Below, piece by piece: positions 14,002 to 20,930 of a stretch of 22,426 bases of DNA. The translations under genes were made by a program, and so were the position numbers. The stretch is taken from assembly GCA_003242205.1 (NCBI GenBank), contig QGUR01000026.1:1-22426 (forward strand). The letters run 5' to 3'. The notes below the pieces were generated by a model. That model saw nothing but the letters and a program-made list of their open reading frames with translations. It searched no databases and had not been told where the DNA came from. The DNA is from Chloroflexota bacterium (GTDB lineage: Bacteria > Chloroflexota > Anaerolineae > Aggregatilineales > Phototrophicaceae). Position 1 is the first letter of the stretch, and each line of letters starts with the position of its first letter.

Positions 14002-15960
14002 ATGACCGACTACGCTTATCGCTGGAACCTGAGCCAGCTTTACCGCCTTGAGGAAAGCAACCTGATTGTGCCGGAACCGGCGCTGGCCGGCAACAGCCTG
14101 AGCGTCTGCTTCTGGTTCAAACCCGATCGCCGTCTGGACGTGCGCGTGCTGCTGTCTCAGGGCGATGCCGAACTTGACAGCAAAGGCTGGCGCTTCTTTC
14201 TCGACGATCGCCGCCTGTTCTTCCGCGTTGTAACCGACCGGCAACAGACAGCAGAACTCTCGACACCCGTTGGCGACAGCGATGAATGGATACACATCGC
14301 CGGGATTATCGACTGGCAGACCGGTCGCATTTTCGCCTACCGCGATGGTGAAGCCACAGGATGGCAGCCCGGCCCTGACAGCATTGATCCGAACAGCCCC
14401 GCACCAGCCGGCCTGCCGCTCATCATCGGTGGGTACACCGATCCGGCGGGCGGCCATTTCGATTACACGTTCGGGCGCGGCGGCGATGGCAGGCTGGACG
14501 ACGTGTGCCTGTACCGTCGCGCGCTGCAAGCCGCCGAAATCGCCAGCTTTTTGCCGCCGAACCGCCAACCGCCGGATGCCACGTTCAACCTTTCCACATC
14601 GTCGACCGTCGCTCCGGCGACCATTCAGGCCCGCGCAACGTCTGTCGACAACGCGCTCGGCTGCTTCTGGGATTTTGGCGACGGGCAACGCGCCTTCGGG
14701 CCGGAAGTCGCGCACACCTACGCCTATGCCGGACAATACGCGCTGCGGCTAACCGTACTCGGCGCAAATCATGTCGAAAGCACGAGCGAGCAGACGGTGA
14801 CGCTGGCGGGCGAAGCCAATCCGCTGGTTTACACGCCGGTCTTTATCAACGGCGAGGAAGGCCATGCCTGTTATCGCATCCCCAGCATCGTGCGCGCTAA
14901 CAACGGCGACCTGCTGGCTTTCGCCGAAGGCCGCGTCGAAAGCTGCAGCGACTCGACGCGAACCATCCACATCGTCATGAAGCGCAGCGCCGACAACGGC
15001 GCGTCTTGGTCGCCGCTCCAGATAATCGGGCGCAACGTGATTGACGGCGTGGAATATGCCTGCAACAACTGCTCGCCGGTTGTCGACGCCCGAAGCGGCC
15101 GCGTGCTCGTGTTGTTCAATCAGGCGGAGATGTCGGAATGGGATCTGGCGCAGGGGCGGGGCGACAGCCGCATGATCTGCGCCGCCAGCGACGACCACGG
15201 ACATACCTGGCGCTACACCGACATCACCGCACAGGTTCACCGGCCCTATCGCCCGGAAACGGGCAGCAACCCACTGGAGGCGTGGCGCGTCCAGCGGCCT
15301 ACGCTGGGTCATGGCCTGCAGCTTGCACGACCGCCACACGCCGGGCGACTGATCCACGCAGGCATGATTACAGTCGGCGAGCGCAGCGTCTTTCAGTCGC
15401 AGAACTATCTCTTCTGGAGCGACGACGGCGGCGAAAGCTGGCAAATCGGCGGTGTCGCGCCCGAAATCGGCCTGAACGAAGCAACGCTCGCCGAACTCGA
15501 AAACGGCGACCTGCTCATCAACAGCCGCGCGTATGCGGACGAGAAACCGCGCGGCTTTCGCGCCGTGACCATTGCCCGCCTTCACAATCACGGCGTAACC
15601 TTTGGCGCAACACGCCTCGATACCGCGCTGGTCGATCCCGCGGTGCAGGCCAGCCTATTACGCTATAGCTGGAGCGATGATGCAGCCACCGGCAGCCGGA
15701 GCCGCCTGCTTTTTTCCAACCCGGCCCATCCCCGCGCGCGCCTCAACCTGACCGTGCGCTTGAGCTACGACGAAGGCCAGACATGGCCCGTCTCGCGTGT
15801 GATCGACCCCGGCCCATCGGCTTACAGCGATCTGGTCGTACAGGCAGACGGCAAAATCGGCGTGTTGTACGAACGCGGCAATCAAGGCGGCATCTGGTAT
15901 GTATCCTTTACCCTCGACTGGCTGACCGGCGGGAAAGACCGTGGCCCGGCGGTGATCTGA
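14002..15960 (+). CDS. Multidomain exo-alpha-sialidase (LamG - PKD - GH33), no signal peptide
   Basis: 652 residues. About 20-190 is a LamG/concanavalin-like domain (FWFKPDRRLDVRVLLSQGD; ending GRLDDVCLYRRAL). About 192-268 is a PKD domain (FWDFGDGQ at 222-229, then HTYAYAGQYALRLTV). The rest is a GH33 six-bladed propeller that releases terminal sialic acids. Its YRIP motif holds Arg292; Asp317 aligns with the acid/base Asp; four Asp boxes are SADNGASW (329-336), SDDHGHTW (396-403), SDDGGESW (473-480) and SYDEGQTW (588-595). Glu493, Arg509, an Arg at 578 or 580, and the nucleophile Tyr608 (AYSDL) complete the site. No export signal is visible, and an in-frame stop at 13981-13983 with no start codon in between rules out an extension. 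No clear Shine-Dalgarno; the gene is 7 nt after the oxidoreductase stop, so coupling is likely. Confidence 0.9.
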   Translation: MTDYAYRWNLSQLYRLEESNLIVPEPALAGNSLSVCFWFKPDRRLDVRVLLSQGDAELDSKGWRFFLDDRRLFFRVVTDRQQTAELSTPVGDSDEWIHIAGIIDWQTGRIFAYRDGEATGWQPGPDSIDPNSPAPAGLPLIIGGYTDPAGGHFDYTFGRGGDGRLDDVCLYRRALQAAEIASFLPPNRQPPDATFNLSTSSTVAPATIQARATSVDNALGCFWDFGDGQRAFGPEVAHTYAYAGQYALRLTVLGANHVESTSEQTVTLAGEANPLVYTPVFINGEEGHACYRIPSIVRANNGDLLAFAEGRVESCSDSTRTIHIVMKRSADNGASWSPLQIIGRNVIDGVEYACNNCSPVVDARSGRVLVLFNQAEMSEWDLAQGRGDSRMICAASDDHGHTWRYTDITAQVHRPYRPETGSNPLEAWRVQRPTLGHGLQLARPPHAGRLIHAGMITVGERSVFQSQNYLFWSDDGGESWQIGGVAPEIGLNEATLAELENGDLLINSRAYADEKPRGFRAVTIARLHNHGVTFGATRLDTALVDPAVQASLLRYSWSDDAATGSRSRLLFSNPAHPRARLNLTVRLSYDEGQTWPVSRVIDPGPSAYSDLVVQADGKIGVLYERGNQGGIWYVSFTLDWLTGGKDRGPAVI

Positions 15961-15974
15961 GAACAGGAGACGCC

Positions 15975-17756
15975 ATGCGTCTGGCAACATTCGTCGTTGA
16001 AGGTCAGGAATGCGCCGGCCTCGTGCTGCCCCACCCGGCAACCCAGAGCGATTGGGTGTTCGATCCGGCGCTCGTCGAAGCGCGGCTGCAACTCTACGCT
16101 TCACGCGGCACATCGCCCTATGCCGTCACCCGCCCGCCGGCTCTTGGTGCGCCGTGGCCGCGCGATATGGTCGGGCTGCTGAGCGCTGGCGATCGAGTAA
16201 CCAGCGCCCTGCGTCGTCTGGACGATTTTCTGCGCCGCTTTCTGGAACAGGCCGACGCCTATATTCTGCAGGGCGCTGGCTGGCCGGTCGCGAATGTTCG
16301 CCTGCGCGCGCCGGTGCCACGCCCGCGTCTCTTTTTCGGACTGGTGCAAAACAGCCCGACCGTGTGGCGCAATACGCCGGAAAGGACACATCTCAATCTG
16401 TTTCCACAGGGCCACCAGCGCCCGCAAGGCTCGGTAATCGGCCCGGACGACCCGATCCTGCTGCCGCCGACCGAACGGCTGAACGGCGGTTGGAACCCGG
16501 AACTTGGCGTCATCATCGGCAAGGGCGGGCGCGACATTCCAGTGGGAGAAGCCATGCGCCACGTCGCCGGGCTGACCATCGTTTCGGACGTCACGTTCGA
16601 CTATTTCCGGCAGGACATGAACCGCCAGCCCGGCCCGCATGACTGGTTTGAAGACGCCATGTCCTCCTGGGGCGATAAAAAATCGGACGCGCGCACGCCG
16701 ATGGGCCCCTATCTGGTGACGCTGGACGAGATCGGCAATCCCTACGACCTGCTGATCTACACACGTCAGGATGGTCTGCTGCGCGACCGCTCGCATACCG
16801 GCGCGATGAGCCTCGGCATCGAGCGCACGATAAGCTGGCTGTCGTCTTTCCGCGAGTTACACGCCGGCGATGTGCTGCATATGGGCACGATGGGCTACGA
16901 CGGTTCGCCCGTGAACGAAACGATGCTCGCCAGCGGCGAGTCGATCATCGAAAGCGAGATCGAGAAGCTTGGGGTGCTGCGTAACCCGCTGGCGCTGCTG
17001 CGGGATGAAAGCGAACGGGAGCGCAGGGTCTTCGTCGCTCCGGCAGTTGCCAGTCTGGTCGATCAGGGTCGCACTGCCATCGCAGCGCCCGATCAATGGA
17101 CACCTGCCGACGCACGGCACTTCTGGACGGTGTTCGGCAACCGGCGCGACGATACGACGCTGCCACAACGGCCCTATCCGCGCTTTCTCAACGCGCCTGC
17201 GACAGCGCTGGCTGCGGACGGCCACTCGGTCGTGCTGCCGGCGCGGGCGACATCGTTACGTATTGCCTGCGAGCTGGCCTGCGTCGTTGGCCGGCTTGCG
17301 TCATGCGTCGAAGAGGACAGAGCCGAAAACTATGTGCTGGGTTACTGCGTCGTGGCGGCGATCTACGACTCATCGTTTACTGACGCGGTGATCGAACCGG
17401 CGACGCCTCAGGAACGCCATCTGCCTGCCGTCTACGCTCGCTGGGGAGATGGCTTCAACATCATTTCGTCGCCGCTTGCGTTACCGGCCGCTGAAGTCGT
17501 CGGACGCAATGGCGTCATCGAGATCGACGGCTTGGGCGGCGTGACCGGCGAGACTTCCATCTACCGTCATCAGCCGGCGCAGGTGCTCGCGTATATCTCG
17601 CGCTATATCACCCTGTTTCCGGGCGATGTGATCGCGCTTGGCCCGCTGGCTGAAGTGATCCTGCCTGAAGAAGAAACACGCGAGGCGATCCTGCGTGGCT
17701 ACGCGCAGATTGATGGGATTGGGAGCGTGCGGTTCCAGATCACGCGAGGCCAGTAG
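15975..17756 (+). CDS. Double-domain fumarylacetoacetate hydrolase (FAH)-family protein
   Basis: 593 residues, about twice a normal FAHD protein. Domain 1 (about 110-330) has FGLVQN (121-126), WNPELGVIIGKGGRDI (173-188), TIVSDVTFDY (201-210), WGDKKSD...PMGPYLVTLDE (232-252) and LHAGDVLHMGTMGYDG (295-310). Domain 2 (about 400-590) repeats the order more weakly: ACELACVVGR (431-440), GYCVVAAIYDSSF (456-468), TLFPGDVIALG (546-556). The family cleaves C-C bonds in, or hydrates or decarboxylates, 2-keto acids with a divalent metal. The usual metal-binding Glu-x-Glu is altered in both domains (Asn174/Glu176; Ala431/Glu433). The frame opens at 15783 inside the sialidase gene, but the ATG at 15975 has a perfect AGGAG at proper spacing, 14 nt after the sialidase stop. 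It is the last gene of the operon. Substrate unknown; a sugar-derived keto acid fits the context. Confidence 0.82.
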   Translation: MRLATFVVEGQECAGLVLPHPATQSDWVFDPALVEARLQLYASRGTSPYAVTRPPALGAPWPRDMVGLLSAGDRVTSALRRLDDFLRRFLEQADAYILQGAGWPVANVRLRAPVPRPRLFFGLVQNSPTVWRNTPERTHLNLFPQGHQRPQGSVIGPDDPILLPPTERLNGGWNPELGVIIGKGGRDIPVGEAMRHVAGLTIVSDVTFDYFRQDMNRQPGPHDWFEDAMSSWGDKKSDARTPMGPYLVTLDEIGNPYDLLIYTRQDGLLRDRSHTGAMSLGIERTISWLSSFRELHAGDVLHMGTMGYDGSPVNETMLASGESIIESEIEKLGVLRNPLALLRDESERERRVFVAPAVASLVDQGRTAIAAPDQWTPADARHFWTVFGNRRDDTTLPQRPYPRFLNAPATALAADGHSVVLPARATSLRIACELACVVGRLASCVEEDRAENYVLGYCVVAAIYDSSFTDAVIEPATPQERHLPAVYARWGDGFNIISSPLALPAAEVVGRNGVIEIDGLGGVTGETSIYRHQPAQVLAYISRYITLFPGDVIALGPLAEVILPEEETREAILRGYAQIDGIGSVRFQITRGQ

Positions 17757-17780
17757 CACTCGTGCGCTTCCAGCCAGGCG

Positions 17781-17812
17781 ACCGGGGCTGCACGGGATGT
17801 TGCAGCCCCGGT
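17781..17812. terminator. Bidirectional stem-loop between convergent operons
   Basis: ACCGGGGCTGCA (17781-17792) and TGCAGCCCCGGT (17801-17812) form a perfect 12-bp stem with an 8-nt loop. It lies 24 nt after the FAH gene stop and about 120 nt after the lyase gene stop on the other strand, so it could serve both. Neither side has a T-run. Confidence 0.55.
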
Positions 17813-17933
17813 GTCACTGGCAATGCAGGCGATTGAAAACCTGCCCCCATAAGTCCCGTATCCTCACACTCTCCCCACTTACGCCCCAAAGCAAGACTTC
17901 GCGCCGGGAAAGGGATTCGGAGCGAGGAGCGTC

Positions 17934-18821
17934 CTACATCGCTGCCAGTTCGGCAAAGCCGGCCTCTTCCAGCTTCTGCTCAAGCTGGTGTCGCCGGTCG
18001 GAGGTCAGCGGCAGGTTGGGCAGGCGGGGGTCGCCGCACTCGAAGCCCAACAGGCCCATGACGGCTTTCAATGCGCCAGGGAAACCGACCTCGATCATGG
18101 CGGCGGTCACGCGGTTGGCGCGAAGCTGAAGTTCCTGCGCTTCCGCATACTGCCCGGCCTGCACAAGCTGCCGGATACGCCGGTATACGCCCGGCATGAT
18201 ATTCAGCGTCGAGCCGATGCCGCCGTTCGCGCCCATCATCTGTGCGTACAGAAACTGCTCATCCATGCCGGAAAGCAACGTCCAGGGGGCGCGCCCCAGC
18301 TCGATGATCCGCCGCAGTTCAAACATATTCGGGCCGGTGTATTTCGCCCCCGCCAGATTGGGTATCTCCTGCACCTGACGCAGCAACGCCACCGCGTCGA
18401 TGTTCGGATTGAGTAGATAGACGAGAAAGGCAAGATCCGGCACGCTGGCGGCAATCAGATGGAAGTAGCGCCGCAGACTTTCGGGATTGTCGTACAGCGG
18501 CGGAAGAATGCTGCTGACGCCGGCTGCGCCGCACTCACGGGCATGCCTCGCCAGATCGACAGCATCGTCCGCCGAAACCGCACCGACATGCACCAGCACC
18601 GGCACGCGCCCCTTCACCTGTTCCAGCACCGTTTCGACGACCAGCCGGCGCTGCGCGACGGGCATAAAAATCCCCTCGCCCGTAGTGCCGCCGACATAAA
18701 ACCCATCGACGCCCTTGCCGATGAGATATTCGACGATCTCGCGCAAAACTGTGACGTTCACCTGACGATCAGGCGTGTGCGGCGTAACCAGCGCCGGCCA
18801 GACGCCCTCGAATGTACGCAT
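17934..18821 (-). CDS. N-acetylneuraminate lyase-like aldolase (DapA/NanA family)
   Basis: 295 residues, normal for this TIM-barrel family. Schiff-base Lys160 lies in LAGAKYTG; Tyr135 in FLVYLL and the GGTTGEG loop (44-50) complete the pyruvate site. Several marks favour sialic acid lyase over dihydrodipicolinate synthase: GVDGFYVGGTTGE, HVGAVSADDAVDLARHA, the pair Asp187-Glu188 in SGMDEQF (where NanA binds the glycerol chain) and GGIGSTLNIM (200-209, NanA has GGIGSTYNIM). The synthase-specific Arg after YN is missing. Differences from E. coli NanA are Met186 in place of Tyr190 and YLLNPNID in place of the YNIPALSG segment, so a related 2-keto-3-deoxy acid could be the substrate. ATG has AGGAG 7 nt upstream. 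It follows the permease genes by 153 nt on the same strand. Confidence 0.85.
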   Translation of the reverse strand: MRTFEGVWPALVTPHTPDRQVNVTVLREIVEYLIGKGVDGFYVGGTTGEGIFMPVAQRRLVVETVLEQVKGRVPVLVHVGAVSADDAVDLARHARECGAAGVSSILPPLYDNPESLRRYFHLIAASVPDLAFLVYLLNPNIDAVALLRQVQEIPNLAGAKYTGPNMFELRRIIELGRAPWTLLSGMDEQFLYAQMMGANGGIGSTLNIMPGVYRRIRQLVQAGQYAEAQELQLRANRVTAAMIEVGFPGALKAVMGLLGFECGDPRLPNLPLTSDRRHQLEQKLEEAGFAELAAM

Positions 18822-18916
18822 GAGATGGCTCCTGTCTTACACGCACCGCTTTACCGGTAGCGCCAGTACACAGTCAGAACGGACACGGCAACGCAGAACG
18901 AAATAACGCATTGCCG

Positions 18917-18922
18917 GGTATA
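18917..18922 (-). promoter_or_regulatory. Weak candidate -10 (GTTATACC) for the lyase gene
   Basis: In the 153-nt gap between permease and lyase genes the minus strand reads GGGGTTATACCCGG, resembling the GTTATA-type -10 boxes elsewhere here. No -35. It could give the lyase gene its own transcript in addition to read-through. Confidence 0.2.
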
Positions 18923-18974
18923 ACCCCATTTACCCGTTCAATGGCTTTCCGCGGGTGCTGGTGCGGATAGGCAA

Positions 18975-19901
18975 TCACAAAACCAGCCGCGGATCAATGG
19001 CATCGCGCAGGCCGTCGCCGATAAAGTTCACACACAGAATCGTCAGCACCGTCATCACGGCGGGCGGTATCCACATCCACGGAAAATCCTGCAGGATTTC
19101 GAGATTGCGTGCGGCTTCCAGCATGTTGCCCCAGCTTGGCGCTGGCGGCGGCACGCCCAGCCCCAGAAAACTCAGCCCTGCTTCGATGAGGATCGCTTCG
19201 CCTACGCTGAACGTCACCAGCGCGACCAGCGGCGCAAGCACATTAGGCAGAATATGGACGAAAATGATCCGCAGATTCGGAATGCCAAGTGTTCGCGCGG
19301 CCAGCACATATTCCTGCTCGCGCAGCGCCAGAAACTGGCCATGAACCAGACGTGCGAATTTCGGCCAGCTCAATAAGCCGATGATGAGCACGATGCTCCA
19401 CACGCTGCGCGGCAGCATCGCCGCCAGCGTCAGCATAATGACGATGCTCGGAAAGGTCATGACCACGTCGGTGAAACGCATCAGGATCATTTCGACCCAG
19501 CCGCGATAGTAGCCGGAAAACGCGCCGATGGTCAGGCCAACGGTAGCCGAAATCGCCGTCGCCATCAGGCCAACGGCCAGCGAGATACGCCCGCCGTGAA
19601 TCGTGCGGCTCCAGATATCGCGCCCGATACGGTCGGTTCCAAACCAGTGTTCGGGGCTGGGCGCGGAGGCCCTGGCCCGCAGGTCCATCTGCTCGTAGGG
19701 ATAGCGCTCGACGGCGGGCGCAAATATCGCCGCCAGCGCGATCACGGCGAGCACGACGATCGCCAGAATCGCCAGCCGGTGGCGTGCAAAGCGCCGGAGC
19801 GTTCGCCGCAGCGGCGAGTCGGCGCTGCGATGCAGGCGGCGTAAGTCGGTCATGTCTTCGGCCAGTGTCGCGCTCGTGCGATCAATCGTCACATTAGTCA
19901 T
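18975..19901 (-). CDS. ABC transporter permease, DppC/OppC type
   Basis: 308 residues. After a hydrophilic N terminus (about 40 residues) comes the first helix (LAILAIVVLAVIALAAIF) and the OppC_N pattern, then HWFGTDRIGRDIWSRTIHGG, a hallmark of DppC/OppC permeases. Five further helices follow. The ATPase-contact EAA loop is EYVLAARTLGIPNLRIIFVH, and SFLGLGVPPPAPSWGNML follows as in the family. With the partner permease it forms the membrane channel of an oligopeptide-type importer. ATG at 19901 overlaps the end of the upstream permease gene by 8 nt, so translation is coupled. No ATPase gene follows; the next gene on the strand is the NanA-like lyase, which points to a sialic acid or sugar-acid cargo rather than peptides. 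Confidence 0.93.
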   Translation of the reverse strand: MTNVTIDRTSATLAEDMTDLRRLHRSADSPLRRTLRRFARHRLAILAIVVLAVIALAAIFAPAVERYPYEQMDLRARASAPSPEHWFGTDRIGRDIWSRTIHGGRISLAVGLMATAISATVGLTIGAFSGYYRGWVEMILMRFTDVVMTFPSIVIMLTLAAMLPRSVWSIVLIIGLLSWPKFARLVHGQFLALREQEYVLAARTLGIPNLRIIFVHILPNVLAPLVALVTFSVGEAILIEAGLSFLGLGVPPPAPSWGNMLEAARNLEILQDFPWMWIPPAVMTVLTILCVNFIGDGLRDAIDPRLVL

Positions 19902-20850
19902 AACGAATCCTCGGGTCTACGACCGCGTAGGCCAGGTCGGTAGCGAGGTTGGCCAGCAAGACGGCAACCGCGATCACCAGATTCATGCCCATCAACAGCG
20001 GTACGTCGCGCCCCTGCACGGCATCCAGATACAGCGTCCCCATGCCGGGCCAGCTAAAGATCGTCTCGGTAAAGACCGCGCCGACCACGAGGCCGGGAAT
20101 GCTGAAGCCGATGACGGTGACCACCGGCAAAATCGCGTTGCGAACGATGTGTCGCCATATGATCCGGCGTTCCGGCAATCCCTTGGCGCGAGCGGTCGTC
20201 ACATAATCCGACCGCAGCACTTCCAGCATACTGAAGCGCGTATAGCGCATGTACTGCGCGATGTATTGCAGGCTCAGGATCGACGCCGGAAGGATCAGGT
20301 AATAAAGGCTGTCGAAAAACGTCGGCGTCCGGTCGACCGGGCGCATGCCGCCCGATGGAAACCAGCGCAACTGAATGGCGAAGATGTACAGGCCAAAAAT
20401 GCCGGCGATGAAAGCGGGCATGGAAATGCCCAGAAACGACAGGCCGGTAAACGTGAAGTCCCAAAAAGAATACTGTCGCAGCGCGGTGAACACGCCCAGC
20501 GGCACGCCGATCAGAATGCCGATGATCAGCGCGGAGCCGATCAGCAGCGCGGTGGCGTTCAGCCGTTGCAGGATGAGCGGGCCGACCGGACGCCCGTCGA
20601 CAAAACGAAAGCCGAGGTCGCCCTGCAGCACCTTGCCCAGCCAGTTGAGATAACGAACCGGCAGCGGCTGGTCGAGGCCGAAACGCGCGCGTAGTTGCTC
20701 GACCGCCTCCTGCGTCATCTGCCCTTCCGAACTCATGTAGTAGTCGACGATATCGCCCGGGGCCAGTTCGATCAGCAGAAAGATGATGATCGTTATCGCG
20801 ATGAGCACCGGAATGCTGAGGATCAGCCGTCTCAGCAGATATTTGAACAC
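19894..20850 (-). CDS. ABC transporter permease, DppB/OppB type (GTG start)
   Basis: 318 residues with six membrane helices. The N-terminal pattern FKYLLRRLILSIPVL, the loop LAPGDIVDYYM and RFGLDQPLPVRYLNWLGKVL followed by GDLGFRF are classic DppB/OppB. The EAA loop is DYVTTARAKGLPERRIIWRH, and the protein ends in a conserved YAVVDPRIRYD tail. It pairs with the DppC-like permease encoded immediately after it (8-nt overlap). Translation starts at GTG (20848-20850) with GGGAG 7 nt upstream. A strong stem-loop lies between it and the binding-protein gene. Importers of this class carry peptides, nickel, or sugars; SatABCD of Haemophilus ducreyi, of this general class, imports sialic acid. Confidence 0.93.
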   Translation of the reverse strand: MFKYLLRRLILSIPVLIAITIIIFLLIELAPGDIVDYYMSSEGQMTQEAVEQLRARFGLDQPLPVRYLNWLGKVLQGDLGFRFVDGRPVGPLILQRLNATALLIGSALIIGILIGVPLGVFTALRQYSFWDFTFTGLSFLGISMPAFIAGIFGLYIFAIQLRWFPSGGMRPVDRTPTFFDSLYYLILPASILSLQYIAQYMRYTRFSMLEVLRSDYVTTARAKGLPERRIIWRHIVRNAILPVVTVIGFSIPGLVVGAVFTETIFSWPGMGTLYLDAVQGRDVPLLMGMNLVIAVAVLLANLATDLAYAVVDPRIRYD

Positions 20851-20885
20851 GCCTCTGCTCCCGCCCCTATGAAAAGTGACAAACC

Positions 20886-20916
20886 CGGTGAGGGCGGGCG
20901 CTGCCCGCCCTCACCG
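20886..20916 (-). terminator. Intercistronic stem-loop between binding-protein and permease genes
   Basis: CGGTGAGGGCGGGC (20886-20899) and GCCCGCCCTCACCG (20903-20916) form a perfect 14-bp stem with a 3-nt loop, 14 nt after the binding-protein stop and 35 nt before the permease GTG. Such a structure commonly makes the binding protein more abundant than the permeases, by partial termination or by protecting the 3' end of the message. Confidence 0.55.
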
Positions 20917-20930
20917 CTGGCAACTACAGG

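Noticed and set aside
14749..15591. Antisense frame (280 codons) opposite the sialidase
   Set aside because: Ala/Arg/Val-rich low-information protein, opposite conserved Asp-box and catalytic segments of a real gene.
15783..15974. Upstream extension of the FAH gene, 64 residues
   Set aside because: It overlaps the well-supported end of the sialidase, is Arg-rich like an out-of-frame reading, and the ATG at 15975 has a perfect AGGAG.
17934..18821. Dihydrodipicolinate synthase (dapA) for lysine synthesis
   Set aside because: The synthase-specific Arg after the catalytic Tyr segment is missing, and Asp187-Glu188 and GGIGSTLNIM match sialic acid lyase instead.
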